Assembly: GCF_007004095.1 (NCBI RefSeq)
Contig: NZ_VHJK01000001.1
Coordinates: 2,422,501 to 2,486,500 of the forward strand
From: Erythrobacter insulae
GTDB lineage: Bacteria; Pseudomonadota; Alphaproteobacteria; Sphingomonadales; Sphingomonadaceae
DNA: 64,000 nt
Direction: 5' to 3'
In this document: one piece after another, positions 1 to 9,877 of the stretch
How the letters are laid out: the number at the start of each line of letters is the position of its first letter
Numbering within the stretch: the stretch's first letter is position 1
Translations under genes and position numbers: made by a program
The notes under the pieces: model-generated
What the model was told of the DNA's origin: nothing
Database searches by the model: none
What the model saw: only the letters and a program-made list of their open reading frames with translations

Positions 1-1191
1 GAGAATATTGTCGTCAGGGAGCATTGCCATCGCTTCAGAGAGATCCGCAGCGCTTTTCGCGCCTGCTCCAAATGCGCTCGCTGGGTGCGCATCGTGGCCG
101 GGGACTGGTACGGCGGTGATGCTCTTTATGATGTCGGACAATGGCTCTACCAGAGATCCGGGATCTTTGTTGTCCAGCATTCCGATGATGAGGTGAACCG
201 GAGTGCCATCCAGTTCTCCGGCAACCGCATCGCCTGCGCTGCGATTGTGCCCGCCATCAAGTAGCACTTGGCGTTTGCCGGTTAGCGGGCCGTTACACAG
301 CCGCTGCATACGGGCAGGCCATTGTGCCGAACCGATCCCTGCTGCGATAGATGCCTCAGACACCGATACTTTGGTTTGCGAGCGAACCATCGCCGCGGCG
401 AGGGCGGCATTGGCCGACTGATGCTTGCCAGACAAAGAACAGTTTTCGGGAGGGAATTCGATCAATTGTTGGATTGTTAGTTCGACCAGAGGAACAGCCC
501 GATCAAGCGCGATTTGCCGAATTGCATGGACCGCTTCCGGGCAATAATCGGGCATCATCGCGACCAGCGGCACACCGCCTTTTGCAATCCCCGCCTTCTC
601 AAAAGCGATCCGTGCCATTGGGTCTTTCGGCACGCCTTCTTCTGGCGCAAGCAGGAACTTCTCATGGTCGATACCGAGCGCCGCAATGCCGCAGGCGGCC
701 AGCACATCAGATTGCATCACATTGGTCGCATCCAGCCTTCCGCCAAGGCCGACTTCGACCACGCATACATCGGCAGGAACACGAGCGAATTCCATGAAGG
801 CCGCTGCGATTGTGATCTCGAAAAAACTGCAACCGAGCCCCTCGGCGGCGTCGAACACGTCTTCAAGCAGCTTTGCTAACCGAGCATCTTCGATCAGCTT
901 GCCAGCAACACGGAACCGTTCATTATAACGCACCAGATGCGGGGAAGTCGTGACGTGGACGCGGTAACCCTGCGCCTCCAACATCGCGCGCAGAAAGGCG
1001 CAAGTCGACCCTTTGCCGTTAGTTCCTGCGACGTGGAAGACAGGCGGCAGGTGTTTGTGCGGATCGCCAAGCCGCGAAAGCAGCGTCTCGATCGCGTCCA
1101 GCCCAAGCGTATCGCGCTGAATACTCAACCCGCTCAACCGGTCCAGCTGCGCCTGAACGCGCGGATCGTCCGATGATCCCATATCTCTCAT
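1..1191 (-). CDS. folC: FolC, dihydrofolate synthase / folylpolyglutamate synthase (3' end missing)
   Basis: Mur-ligase-like ATP enzyme that adds glutamate to dihydropteroate and to tetrahydrofolates in the cytoplasm. My translation of the minus strand is open for all 397 codons to the window edge, so the C-terminus lies outside. Visible motifs are the P-loop GTNGKGS near residue 55, a VEVGLGGRLDATN segment typical of FolC, a PARMQ segment and DGGHN near residue 325. Two in-frame ATGs (1191 and 1182) are possible; no strong ribosome site separates them. It starts 19 nt downstream of the accD stop, so it is probably the last gene of the lapA-to-accD operon. The accD-folC order is common in proteobacteria. 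Confidence 0.95.
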   Translation of the reverse strand, partial: MRDMGSSDDPRVQAQLDRLSGLSIQRDTLGLDAIETLLSRLGDPHKHLPPVFHVAGTNGKGSTCAFLRAMLEAQGYRVHVTTSPHLVRYNERFRVAGKLIEDARLAKLLEDVFDAAEGLGCSFFEITIAAAFMEFARVPADVCVVEVGLGGRLDATNVMQSDVLAACGIAALGIDHEKFLLAPEEGVPKDPMARIAFEKAGIAKGGVPLVAMMPDYCPEAVHAIRQIALDRAVPLVELTIQQLIEFPPENCSLSGKHQSANAALAAAMVRSQTKVSVSEASIAAGIGSAQWPARMQRLCNGPLTGKRQVLLDGGHNRSAGDAVAGELDGTPVHLIIGMLDNKDPGSLVEPLSDIIKSITAVPVPGHDAHPASAFGAGAKSAADLSEAMAMLPDDNIL

Positions 1192-1210
1192 AACTTGAGA
1201 ATTCGCTGGT

Positions 1211-2062
1211 TCAGGCGGCAGCTTGAGGTTGAAGATAGTCGATCACTGTGCCCAGCGTGTCTTTCAATTCGCGGCGGTGAACAACCATATCGACCATGCC
1301 GTGCTTATGCAGATACTCAGCCCGCTGGAAACCCTCGGGCAGTTGTTCGCGGATCGTGTCTTGAATAACGCGTTGTCCGGCAAAGCCGATCAAGGCGCCC
1401 GGTTCTGCGATATGGACATCGCCCAGCATGGCATAACTCGCCGTCACACCGCCGGTCGTTGGATCGGTCAGCACAACGATATACGGCAGGCCAGCATTCT
1501 TGAGGCGGCGCGTCATTACGGTTGCGCGCGGCATTTGCATAAGGCTCAATATGCCTTCTTGCATCCGAGCTCCGCCTGCTGCGGTGACGACAATGTAGGG
1601 ACATTTTCGGGTCAAAGCGCGCTCGGCACCCGCGCAGAACGCCATGCCTACTGCCATGCCCATCGATCCGCCCATGAACGAAAAATCCTGCACCCCGATA
1701 ACAGCCGGACGGCCATCTATCGTGCCTGATCCAACGCTGAATGCATCATCATGCGGGTTCTTGGCCCGGGCATCCTTTAAACGGTCGGTGTATTTCTTCG
1801 AATCTTTGAACTTTAGCGGGTCTTCTGTGACCTGCGGCTGCGGCAGCAGGTCAAAACCATGATCGAGCAGCAGCGCGAGGCGGGTATCCGCACTGATTCT
1901 GCCGTGATGCTCGCAGCGTGGACAGACGCTCAGATTGTCCTCAAATTCCTGGACAAACAGCATTTCCTGACAGGATTTGCATTTAATCCAGAGGTCTTTT
2001 TCCGAGGTGTTTTTTTCCTCGCCAAAGCCCAGCGAATTGCGGACACGGGTGAACCAGTTCAT
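1211..2062 (-). CDS. accD: Acetyl-CoA carboxylase carboxyltransferase beta subunit
   Basis: Beta subunit of the carboxyltransferase that moves CO2 from carboxybiotin to acetyl-CoA, the first step of fatty-acid synthesis; it works with AccA, which is not in this window. The 283-residue protein has the N-terminal four-cysteine zinc ribbon (C28, C31, C47, C50) and the crotonase-like body with GGSMGMAVG and GGARMQEG oxyanion-loop segments. Length matches the family. It lies 13 nt downstream of trpA and 19 nt upstream of folC, all on the same strand, which indicates one transcript. Confidence 0.97.
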   Translation of the reverse strand: MNWFTRVRNSLGFGEEKNTSEKDLWIKCKSCQEMLFVQEFEDNLSVCPRCEHHGRISADTRLALLLDHGFDLLPQPQVTEDPLKFKDSKKYTDRLKDARAKNPHDDAFSVGSGTIDGRPAVIGVQDFSFMGGSMGMAVGMAFCAGAERALTRKCPYIVVTAAGGARMQEGILSLMQMPRATVMTRRLKNAGLPYIVVLTDPTTGGVTASYAMLGDVHIAEPGALIGFAGQRVIQDTIREQLPEGFQRAEYLHKHGMVDMVVHRRELKDTLGTVIDYLQPQAAA

Positions 2063-2075
2063 TGCGTTTTATCCC

Positions 2076-2858
2076 TTAGGTGCGCGCATCTTTGATGGCG
2101 GCGACCATTGCTGTTGTCAGCTCTTGTAGCTTGGCCGGGGCCTCTTGGCCAAATTTCTCGACCAGATCGATGAAGGCTGATCCGACGACGACGCCGTCGG
2201 CAACCTTGGCGATCTCGGCGGCTTGTTCCGGCGTGCGCACGCCAAAGCCGACTGCGACGGGCAGATCGGTGGATCGTTTGATACGCGCGACGTTCTCTTC
2301 GATGGAGGCGGTTGCGGCTTGCTGTTTGCCGGTGATCCCTGCGACCGAGACGTAATAGACGAAGCCTTGCGATCCTTCGAGAACAGCGGGCAGGCGCGCG
2401 GCATCGGTGGTTGGCGTGGCGAGGCGGATCGGCGCAATGCCTTGGGCGCGCAAAGCAGGGCCGAGCGCATCGTCTTCCTCTGGCGGAATGTCGACGCAGA
2501 TTACGCCGTCGACGCCGGCGCCCTTGGCCGCATTCGCAAACCATTCCGGCCCGCGCCGGATCATCGGGTTGGCATAGCCCATCAGGACCAGCGGAATATC
2601 AGGGTGGCGCGCGCGGAAATCATAGGCGATTTGCAGCACATTGGCGGTGGTAGTCCCCGCGCCGAGGCTGCGCAAATTTGCCGCTTGGATCGCGGGGCCA
2701 TCGGCCATCGGATCGGTAAAGGGCATACCCAGTTCGATCACATCAGCGCCGCCTGCAACAAGCGCGTCGAGATTGGCAGCCGTATCGCCATCGCCAGCGG
2801 TGATGAATGCGACGAAAGCGGGGTGGGGCTTGGAAAAGGCGGATTGGATGCGGGTCAT
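2076..2858 (-). CDS. trpA: Tryptophan synthase alpha subunit
   Basis: Cleaves indole-3-glycerol phosphate to indole and glyceraldehyde 3-phosphate and passes indole to TrpB. The start MTRIQSAF is chosen because the longer open frame adds residues with no family match and because this ATG overlaps the stop of the upstream small gene (ATGA). The expected catalytic pair is present: Glu42 in [10 protein letters not shown] and Asp53 in MADGP. Length is 260 residues, near normal. Unusually, trpA does not directly follow trpB; an 82-codon membrane-protein gene sits between them. Confidence 0.96.
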   Translation of the reverse strand: MTRIQSAFSKPHPAFVAFITAGDGDTAANLDALVAGGADVIELGMPFTDPMADGPAIQAANLRSLGAGTTTANVLQIAYDFRARHPDIPLVLMGYANPMIRRGPEWFANAAKGAGVDGVICVDIPPEEDDALGPALRAQGIAPIRLATPTTDAARLPAVLEGSQGFVYYVSVAGITGKQQAATASIEENVARIKRSTDLPVAVGFGVRTPEQAAEIAKVADGVVVGSAFIDLVEKFGQEAPAKLQELTTAMVAAIKDART

Positions 2859-3103
2859 ATGCCAATGTTTTCTGTAATGTATCCGATCAGAAACACGATC
2901 GGTGCGAAAAGTGCGGTAAAAAGCCACGCTTCGGGCGATAAGTAAGCGAAGATGTCACCCTCCCGAAGCACAGCGTAAAAAGGCAAAATAGGGATCGATA
3001 TCAGAAACATTGTCAGCCCGCGTTTCAGGCTAAATCGCCTCGCAATCCGTTCTAGGAAGGATGGTTTTGCACCGACTATCGGGCCAAGGTCATGGCGTTT
3101 CAA
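2855..3103 (-). CDS. Small membrane protein between trpB and trpA (unknown function)
   Basis: An 82-residue protein I do not recognise. A basic N-terminal part (about residues 1-30) is followed by two hydrophobic segments, roughly 31-47 and 58-80, so it is probably a two-pass inner-membrane protein with a very short tail. The start codon is TTG at 3103, overlapping the trpB stop (TTGA), with a GGGGTGGAG stretch just upstream; its own stop overlaps the trpA ATG (ATGA). This double coupling makes it a real gene and means trpA translation probably depends on passage through it. Function cannot be inferred beyond operon membership. Confidence 0.8.
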   Translation of the reverse strand: MKRHDLGPIVGAKPSFLERIARRFSLKRGLTMFLISIPILPFYAVLREGDIFAYLSPEAWLFTALFAPIVFLIGYITENIGI

Positions 3104-4311
3104 ATCTCCACCCCAAGCTTCTCAGCAACGGTGAAAATGTCCTTATCCCCGCGTCCGCACAGATTCATCAGGATGATCTCGTCCTCGCCCATCTGCTTGG
3201 CGCGCTTGGAAACGGCGGCGATGGCGTGTGACGGTTCGAGCGCGGGGATGATCCCCTCAGTGCGGCAGAGCAGCTGGAACCCGTCGAGCGCCTCGTCATC
3301 GGTCACGGCAGTATATTCGACCCGCCCGCTTTCTTTCAGCCATGCGTGTTCGGGGCCGATGCCGGGGTAATCTAGCCCGGCGCTGATCGAGTGGCCTTCG
3401 GTGATCTGGCCGTCCTCGTCTTGCAGCAGGTAGGTTTTGTTTCCGTGGAGCACGCCGGGTGCGCCGCCCAGCAGGCTTGCCGCGTGTTCATCGCCATCAA
3501 GGCCGTGCCCCGCCGCTTCGACGCCGAGCATCTTCACGTCAGCGTCATCGAGGAACGGGTGGAACAGGCCAAGCGCATTCGATCCGCCGCCGATACAGGC
3601 GATCAGCAGGTCTGGCAGTCGGCCCACACGATCAAGCATTTGCGCGCGCGCTTCGGTGCCGATCACGCTTTGGAAATTGCGGACCATTTCGGGATAGGGA
3701 TGCGGGCCAGCCGCCGTGCCGATGATGTAGAACGTGTCGTGCACATTCGCGACCCAATCGCGCAGCCCCTCGTTCATGGCGTCTTTGAGCGTAGCGCCGC
3801 CGCTGGTGACGGGGACGACTTCCGCGCCGAGCAGTTTCATACGGAAAACATTGGGCGATTGCCGCTTTACGTCCTCTGCGCCCATGTAAATGACGCAAGG
3901 CAGGCCGAACCTCGCGCAGACCGTGGCGGTCGCAACGCCGTGCTGGCCCGCGCCGGTTTCCGCGATGATGCGCGTCTTACCCATGCGACGAGCCAGCAGG
4001 ATCTGCCCGATGCAATTGTTGATCTTGTGCGCGCCGGTGTGATTGAGCTCATCACGTTTGAACCACACCTGTGCGCCGCCAAGCGCTTCGGTCAGCCGCT
4101 CGGCATAATAGAGCGGAGATGGGCGACCGACGTAATGCTTCATCAGATCGTCAAACTCTGCCGCAAATGCGGGGTCGGCCTGCGCCGCGCGGTATTCTCG
4201 CTCAAGCTCGAGGATGAGCGGCATCAGCGTTTCCGCCACATAGCGTCCGCCAAAATCGCCAAAGTGCCCGCGTTCATCGGGTTGCGTACGGAAAGAGTTA
4301 GGTGAGTTCAT
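3100..4311 (-). CDS. trpB: Tryptophan synthase beta subunit
   Basis: PLP enzyme that condenses indole with serine to make tryptophan. The 403-residue protein begins with the usual [15 protein letters not shown] segment; the PLP lysine is Lys96 in [10 protein letters not shown], and the phosphate-binding GGGSNA is visible near residue 235. It lies 21 nt downstream of trpF. Its stop codon overlaps the TTG start of a small membrane-protein gene that separates it from trpA. Confidence 0.98.
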   Translation of the reverse strand: MNSPNSFRTQPDERGHFGDFGGRYVAETLMPLILELEREYRAAQADPAFAAEFDDLMKHYVGRPSPLYYAERLTEALGGAQVWFKRDELNHTGAHKINNCIGQILLARRMGKTRIIAETGAGQHGVATATVCARFGLPCVIYMGAEDVKRQSPNVFRMKLLGAEVVPVTSGGATLKDAMNEGLRDWVANVHDTFYIIGTAAGPHPYPEMVRNFQSVIGTEARAQMLDRVGRLPDLLIACIGGGSNALGLFHPFLDDADVKMLGVEAAGHGLDGDEHAASLLGGAPGVLHGNKTYLLQDEDGQITEGHSISAGLDYPGIGPEHAWLKESGRVEYTAVTDDEALDGFQLLCRTEGIIPALEPSHAIAAVSKRAKQMGEDEIILMNLCGRGDKDIFTVAEKLGVEI

Positions 4312-4332
4312 AAAAGGCCAGCTTTTCGGGGG

Positions 4333-4971
4333 TTATGCTTCGAACGCGGCTTTGCAGAAGGCAGCGATTTTGTCCACGTCCTTCACGCCCGGCGCGCTTT
4401 CTAAACCAGACGAAGCATCGACCATATCGGTTCCCGTCTCACGGATCGCATCGGCAACATTGTCCGGCGTCAATCCGCCTGCGAGACCCCAAGGTATGCG
4501 GTGGTCAAAACCTTTCAGCACGTCCCAGCGGAATGTCTCGCCATTACCGCCGGGAAGTCCCTTCGCCGGCGCATCGAATAGCAGACGATCCACAGCGCCT
4601 TCGAAACGTGCGGAATTCGCCAGCGTTTGTGCGTCTTTCACGCCAAGCGCTTTCCATGCCTCAACTTTGGTCTTTTCGCGCACAACCTTGATCCATTCCG
4701 GCGTTTCATTGCCGTGGAACTGGATTACGTCAGGTTTGACCAGCTCAATCGCTTTTCCGGTCGTCGCAACGTCTGCATTCACGGTAAGTAAAACAACCTT
4801 CACGCCCCCTGGCACCATAGCGCGCAGCCGTGCTGCATCTTCAAGCGATAGATGGCGAGGGCTAGGCTCGAAATGCACCAGCCCAACGTGTGTTGCGCCC
4901 GCACCAATTGCCGCGCTAAGCGTTTCGGGCGTCGAAAGCCCGCAGATCTTGATTTGGGTAGATTGGCTCAT
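4333..4971 (-). CDS. trpF: Phosphoribosylanthranilate isomerase
   Basis: Catalyses the Amadori rearrangement of N-(5-phosphoribosyl)anthranilate in tryptophan synthesis. The 212-residue TIM barrel has the catalytic cysteine at Cys10 (KICGL), the DVIQFHGNE strand and a C-terminal MVDASSGLE segment that binds phosphate. It is a stand-alone TrpF, not the TrpC-TrpF fusion of enterics. It is 56 nt downstream of pyrF and 21 nt upstream of trpB. Confidence 0.97.
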   Translation of the reverse strand: MSQSTQIKICGLSTPETLSAAIGAGATHVGLVHFEPSPRHLSLEDAARLRAMVPGGVKVVLLTVNADVATTGKAIELVKPDVIQFHGNETPEWIKVVREKTKVEAWKALGVKDAQTLANSARFEGAVDRLLFDAPAKGLPGGNGETFRWDVLKGFDHRIPWGLAGGLTPDNVADAIRETGTDMVDASSGLESAPGVKDVDKIAAFCKAAFEA

Positions 4972-5027
4972 GGCTTAGGCTCTAACCATGTTGGCGGCCA
5001 TGATGAAAGGGTCTTTTTTGACCGTTA

Positions 5028-5702
5028 TTACAGCGTTGCTTCAATTGCTCTCGCAGCCGCCTCAGGATCATCCGCTCGGCTGATTGGTCGCCCGATTACC
5101 AGCACGCTGGCACCATCGTCGCGCGCTTTGCGCGGCGTAACGACACGCTTTTGATCACCGACCATGTTACCTGCTGGTCGCAGGCCTGGCACCACGAAAT
5201 AACCATCTTTCCAGCGTTTGCGCACTTCGCCGACTTCGTGACCTGAACATACGATTCCATCCAGTCCCGCGTCTTGCGCCAAATCTGCCAGGCGCATGAC
5301 GTGATCATGCGTTGTCCCGCCGATACCGGCCCGCTTTAGGTCATTTTCATCAAGACTGGTGAGAGCCGTAACCGCGACGACTTTGCAGCCCTCGGCTGCG
5401 GCGGCTTTGGCATCTTCCATCATGGCGCGTCCGCCGCTTGCATGGACGGTTACGATGGCAGGCTCATAAACGTGGATAGCCTGCATTGCCCCTGCGACCG
5501 TGTTGGGAATATCGTGAAATTTCAGGTCGAGGAAAATCGGTAAACCCAGACGCGCGATTTCGTGAACGCCGTGTCCGCCATGCGCGCAGAAGAACTCAAG
5601 TCCCAGTTTGACCCCACCAATATGCGCTTTCACTTTTTCAAGCAGCGCCTTTGCCGGTTCGATTTGCGGGAGGTCCAGCGCAAGGAAGACGGGGTTGCTC
5701 AT
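5028..5702 (-). CDS. pyrF: Orotidine 5'-phosphate decarboxylase
   Basis: Last step of UMP synthesis. The 224-residue TIM barrel carries the catalytic signature LDLKFHDIPNT with Lys61 and Asp64, the N-terminal ALD strand (Asp10), and a C-terminal VIGRPIS phosphate-binding loop. Its ATG shares one base with the lapA stop (TGATG), so the two are translationally coupled. It heads into the trpFBA segment, linking pyrimidine and tryptophan genes in one transcript. Confidence 0.97.
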   Translation of the reverse strand: MSNPVFLALDLPQIEPAKALLEKVKAHIGGVKLGLEFFCAHGGHGVHEIARLGLPIFLDLKFHDIPNTVAGAMQAIHVYEPAIVTVHASGGRAMMEDAKAAAAEGCKVVAVTALTSLDENDLKRAGIGGTTHDHVMRLADLAQDAGLDGIVCSGHEVGEVRKRWKDGYFVVPGLRPAGNMVGDQKRVVTPRKARDDGASVLVIGRPISRADDPEAAARAIEATL

Positions 5703-6079
5703 CAGCCATCTGCTCCATCGGACGGAGCCAGAATATCCCCAGGCTTTGCCGTGCTTTCCACTGGCTTGTCCACAGTCACCGGGGCGGGTTTGGGGGGCGA
5801 CCCATCAACTGGCGGCTCATGCCGCCGCGCCAATGCGCTGGATTTGACCGAATTTTCAAGACTGCGGATGCGTCGATTGAGGCTCCAGGTAACGCTGCGA
5901 TGGAACAGCCACATCGGCATCAGTCCAAGCAAGAACGCGATAATCACGAGCGCCGGAACTTTGGTTTCAAGCACCAGATTATCCCACAGCGTCACTTCAA
6001 CCGGTTGCCAGTTGAAGAACGAGAAAGCCAAAATGGCAAACAGGATCAGTACCCAGATTATTGTTCGAACGATCTGCAT
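5702..6079 (-). CDS. lapA: LapA-domain (DUF1049) inner-membrane protein
   Basis: A 125-residue membrane protein with two hydrophobic helices (about residues 5-24 and 40-62), then a charged segment and a Pro-rich tail. The layout and the NWQPVEVTLWDN segment between the helices match the LapA/DUF1049 family; in E. coli LapA acts with LapB in lipopolysaccharide assembly control. No lapB is seen here. A strong AGGAGG site lies 9 nt before the ATG. It starts 72 nt beyond the purB stop. Confidence 0.85.
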   Translation of the reverse strand: MQIVRTIIWVLILFAILAFSFFNWQPVEVTLWDNLVLETKVPALVIIAFLLGLMPMWLFHRSVTWSLNRRIRSLENSVKSSALARRHEPPVDGSPPKPAPVTVDKPVESTAKPGDILAPSDGADG

Positions 6080-6151
6080 CAGCAGCGTCCCTCCTAATTG
6101 TTTTCAGCCGTCAGCGTGGAAGCCTAAGCCATTTGCGGCTTGAGTCTAGTT

Positions 6152-7462
6152 TCAGCCAAAGACCCGCGCAAAGATCGTGTCGACATGTTTGAAGTGATAG
6201 GCGAGATCAAACTTCTCCTCCAGCTCGCTGGCGGAGAGCGCGGCAGTAACTTCGTCATCACTCTTTAACAGGTCCAAAAGCGAAAGCGCACCGTTCGATT
6301 CCCAGACTTTCATCGCGTTGCGCTGTACCAGGCGATATGCGTCCTCGCGGCTGACCCCAGCTTGCGTCAACGCCAACAGCACACGCTGAGAATGCACGAG
6401 GCCGCCCATCGCATCGAGGTTCGCCTGCATTCGCTCAGGATAGATAAGCAGTTTTTCGACCACGCCGGTCAGGCGTGCGAGTGCAAAATCGAGCGTTATG
6501 GTCGAATCCGGCCCGATGAATCGTTCGACCGAAGAATGTGAAATATCCCGTTCGTGCCAAAGCGCCACGTTTTCCAGCGCAGGAAGGGCATATGCACGGA
6601 TCATGCGTGCCTGACCCGTCAGGTTTTCTGTCAGGATCGGGTTGCGCTTGTGCGGCATCGCTGACGATCCTTTCTGCCCGGGCGAGAAATACTCTTCGGC
6701 TTCCAGCACTTCGGTACGCTGCAAATGGCGCACTTCGACTGCCAGACGCTCAATCGACCCGGCGATCACCGCCAGCGTTGAAAAATACATCGCGTGGCGA
6801 TCACGCGGGATCACTTGCGTGCTGACCGGTTCGATTTCGAGGCCGAGTTGTTCAGCGACATAGGCTTCGACTTCGGGGTCGATATTGGCGAAGGTGCCAA
6901 CCGCGCCGGAGACCGCGCACGTGGCGATTTCCTTGCGCGCAGCGATCAGACGGTCGCGGCAGCGATCAAATTCTGCATAAGCCTGCGCGAGCTTGAGCCC
7001 GAAAGTGACAGGTTCGGCATGGATGCCGTGACTGCGCCCGATGGTCGGCGTGTATTTGTGCTCTTCCGCGCGCTTCTTGATTGCGGCGAGCAGCGCGTCG
7101 AGATCGGCCATCAGGATATCGGTCGCGCGTGCCAGTTGCACCGAAAGCGTCGTGTCCAGCACATCCGAAGAAGTCATGCCCTGATGCATAAAGCGGGCTT
7201 CGTCACCCACTTGCTCTGCAACCCATGTCAGGAATGCAATCACATCGTGCTTGGTCACAGCCTCAATCGCGTCAATCGCTTCGACATCGATTTTCGGATT
7301 GGTTGCCCACCAGTCCCAAAGTGCCTGTCCGGCGCTTTCCGGCACCACGCCCATCTCGCCAAGTTTTTGCGTGGCATGCGCTTCAATCTCGAACCAGATG
7401 CGAAATTTCGCCTCTGGCTCCCAAAGAGCAGACATTTCGGGACGGGCATAACGCGGAACCAT
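6152..7462 (-). CDS. purB: Adenylosuccinate lyase
   Basis: Cleaves SAICAR and adenylosuccinate to release fumarate, acting twice in AMP synthesis. The 436-residue protein has the fumarase/aspartase signature GSSAMPHKRNP near residue 262, whose flexible loop holds the catalytic serine, and a TSSDVLDT segment near residue 93. The ATG has GAGGAA 7 nt upstream. It is divergent from the DoxX-NDH2 gene; the 140-nt gap should hold both promoters. Transcription may run on into lapA. Confidence 0.97.
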   Translation of the reverse strand: MVPRYARPEMSALWEPEAKFRIWFEIEAHATQKLGEMGVVPESAGQALWDWWATNPKIDVEAIDAIEAVTKHDVIAFLTWVAEQVGDEARFMHQGMTSSDVLDTTLSVQLARATDILMADLDALLAAIKKRAEEHKYTPTIGRSHGIHAEPVTFGLKLAQAYAEFDRCRDRLIAARKEIATCAVSGAVGTFANIDPEVEAYVAEQLGLEIEPVSTQVIPRDRHAMYFSTLAVIAGSIERLAVEVRHLQRTEVLEAEEYFSPGQKGSSAMPHKRNPILTENLTGQARMIRAYALPALENVALWHERDISHSSVERFIGPDSTITLDFALARLTGVVEKLLIYPERMQANLDAMGGLVHSQRVLLALTQAGVSREDAYRLVQRNAMKVWESNGALSLLDLLKSDDEVTAALSASELEEKFDLAYHFKHVDTIFARVFG

Positions 7463-7602
7463 GGTGAACTTCCTCGGCGATTCACAAATACGATAGGGTG
7501 TGAGGCGCGGCTATTGCCCATAGGCGCTCTTGGCAAGGGGGGCCGCACAGGCTGTAACCAGTTCCTCAAACGAGGCGAACCTATTCTCAGGAGGGTACGG
7601 GC

Positions 7603-9813
7603 ATGTCGGAAACTGGAGAAACGGCTCAACAAGCCGGGCGAGAGCTCTTGCAGGAAGAGCGATTGCCGCCTTTTGTCAGAGTGACATTGAGACGCTGGGC
7701 CAAGTGGTATTCTGGCGGCGCGGAACTGTTCTGGCCATTCACAGACATTGCGGTTCGGTTTTTCGTGGCAGTCTGGTTCTTGCGGTCTGGGCTGGTCAAG
7801 CTGAGTGATTGGGACACCGCGCTTTATCTGGCGGCGAATGAGTACCCTGTAAGCTGGATGTCTGCGTCGAATGCGGCGATCATTGGGCTTTCAATCGAGC
7901 TTGTCGGGCCGCTTTTGTTTCTGGCTGGCTTCTTTACCCGTCCCGCGGCTCTTGCGATGGCTGCTCTTACCGTCATCAGCCAAGCGGTGTATATTCCGAC
8001 GACTACGAACCTGATGGTTATCTCAATTCTCGCTTGGTACGTTATCAGCGGCCCGGCGGCTTTCTCGTTTGATCGGGTATTGGCTTCTGGATTGAAGCAC
8101 AGCGCGTTGCCTTTGGCGCGGCCCTTGATCAAACTTGGCGATTGGTCGCGAGCGGAAATCGGGCCGGCTGCGATGATGGCTATTCGGATCTGGTTGACGA
8201 TCGCGCTGCTCGCTTACGCTGATGTATTTGAGCCTTCGATAGGTTTGGCGACGTGGCTCCCGACGAGTGTTTTTGTGGGAATTCCAGCGTGGCTTGCGAT
8301 TGCCTTTGCCGCATTGTTCCTGACGGGATTTGCGGCGAGCATCGTATCTTATGCACTGGTACTTGTAATCGGCTTCACAATGATCGCTGGCGCGCATCCG
8401 AATGTCACGCTGTTCCCGTTTCTGCTGCTTGGTATTTACGAATCGCGCGGGGCCGGACGGCTATCGTTCGACTCAGCCATTTGGGCCTGGATGGAGAAAA
8501 ACATCCTGTTTGACCGCGATTATTCCGAGATTCCCGGTGATTGGCCGCACATTGTCGTTGTCGGCGCAGGTTTTGGCGGGCTTGCAGCCGTTGAGCGGCT
8601 TAAACGTCTACCGGTGCGTATTACATTGATAGACAAACGCAATTATCACCTTTTCCAACCGCTGCTGTATCAAGTTGCGACCGCGACTTTGAACCCGGCA
8701 GATATCGCCACTCCAATTCGAAGCCTGTTTCGCGCCGACGGCAATGTTCGGGTTATCAAGGGTGAGGTCCGGGAAATTGATTCAAAGACCAAGACCATCA
8801 CGCATGGCGCGGTGTCAGGTGAGAAACGCGAGCTTGGCTATGACCGGCTGGTTCTGGCGACGGGAGCAACCCACAGCTATTTCGGAAATGAGGAGTGGAG
8901 CGCATTGGCTCCCGGGCTCAAGACGATAGAGGATGGAGTGGCGGTGCGGGCTTCGATCCTGAATGCATTCGAGCAAGCAGAAGCGACCGAAGATCAGAAC
9001 AAGATCAGACGTTTGCTAACCTTTGTCATCGTCGGCGGCGGACCAACAGGCGTGGAATTGGCAGGTGCAATCGCCGAACTCGCGAAGGTGAGCGTAGCGA
9101 GAGAATTCAGAACAGTTGATCCCGCCACCGCTCAGGTCATCCTTGTACAATCTGGCGACAGAATTCTGCCAGCCTTTTCTGCGGAGTTATCGCTCAAAGC
9201 TTCAGAATCGCTCGAAAACCTGGGTGTTGAAATTCGAACTGGCGGGCGTGTGACCCATATTGCCAATGAACAAGTGCGGATCGATGATGCTTCGACAATC
9301 GAGACCGAGACCGTTCTCTGGGCTGCCGGGGTCAAGGCTTCACCAGCGGCGAAATGGCTCGGGACGGAGAGTGATCGGGCGGGCAGGGTGCCTGTTAATG
9401 ATCACTTGAGAGTGCATGGCCCCGATGGCGTGCTCGATGATGTATTCGCGATTGGGGACACCGCGAACAGCAATGGGTGGGGCGGAAATATGGTGCCAGG
9501 GCTTGCACCTGCGGCAAAGCAAGGCGGCATTTATGTCTCGCAGGTTGTTGAGGCAGAATTGCTAAACAAACAATGCCCCGGCCCCTTCGTCTACAAACAT
9601 CAAGGCAGTCTGGCGACCATTGGGCGTAAATCGGCAGTCGCCGATTTTGGTATGTACAAATTATCCGGGAACATCGCGTGGTGGCTTTGGGGAGTTGTGC
9701 ATCTCGGGTTCCTTACCGGGATGAGAAATCGAGTGACTGTGACGATCAATTGGATCTGGAGTTTTTTCGCCCACCATTCCGGCGTGCGTCTGATCACGGA
9801 AAAACAGGTTTAA
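7603..9813 (+). CDS. DoxX-like membrane module fused to type II NADH dehydrogenase
   Basis: A 736-residue fusion. Residues about 45-290 hold several hydrophobic helices in a DoxX-like arrangement (RFFVAVWFLRSGLVKL, then LVGPLLFLAGFFTRPAAL), probably one and a half to two DoxX units. Residues 315 to the end form a two-dinucleotide-fold flavoprotein: FAD motif GAGFGG at 321-326, NAD motif GGGPTGVELAG near 479, and FAIGDTA before the C-terminal membrane-binding region. Known NDH-2 enzymes oxidise NADH and reduce quinone without proton pumping. The fused DoxX part may anchor the enzyme or carry a quinone- or thiol-linked activity; that is inference. A strong AGGAGGG ribosome site precedes the ATG. 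It is monocistronic as far as seen. Confidence 0.9.
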   Translation: MSETGETAQQAGRELLQEERLPPFVRVTLRRWAKWYSGGAELFWPFTDIAVRFFVAVWFLRSGLVKLSDWDTALYLAANEYPVSWMSASNAAIIGLSIELVGPLLFLAGFFTRPAALAMAALTVISQAVYIPTTTNLMVISILAWYVISGPAAFSFDRVLASGLKHSALPLARPLIKLGDWSRAEIGPAAMMAIRIWLTIALLAYADVFEPSIGLATWLPTSVFVGIPAWLAIAFAALFLTGFAASIVSYALVLVIGFTMIAGAHPNVTLFPFLLLGIYESRGAGRLSFDSAIWAWMEKNILFDRDYSEIPGDWPHIVVVGAGFGGLAAVERLKRLPVRITLIDKRNYHLFQPLLYQVATATLNPADIATPIRSLFRADGNVRVIKGEVREIDSKTKTITHGAVSGEKRELGYDRLVLATGATHSYFGNEEWSALAPGLKTIEDGVAVRASILNAFEQAEATEDQNKIRRLLTFVIVGGGPTGVELAGAIAELAKVSVAREFRTVDPATAQVILVQSGDRILPAFSAELSLKASESLENLGVEIRTGGRVTHIANEQVRIDDASTIETETVLWAAGVKASPAAKWLGTESDRAGRVPVNDHLRVHGPDGVLDDVFAIGDTANSNGWGGNMVPGLAPAAKQGGIYVSQVVEAELLNKQCPGPFVYKHQGSLATIGRKSAVADFGMYKLSGNIAWWLWGVVHLGFLTGMRNRVTVTINWIWSFFAHHSGVRLITEKQV

Positions 9814-9877
9814 GGTTTGGCAAATTGCCATCGGACGGGGTCCGCATTTGAGCATGTTGGGGTCACGCCAGCGATCT

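Noticed and set aside
3391-4305. 304-codon open frame antisense to trpB
   Set aside because: Shadow of trpB codon usage; no family features and no ribosome site.
9814-9877. CGGAC/GTCCG hairpin between the NDH-2 and radC genes
   Set aside because: Five-pair stem with no U-run; too weak to call a terminator.
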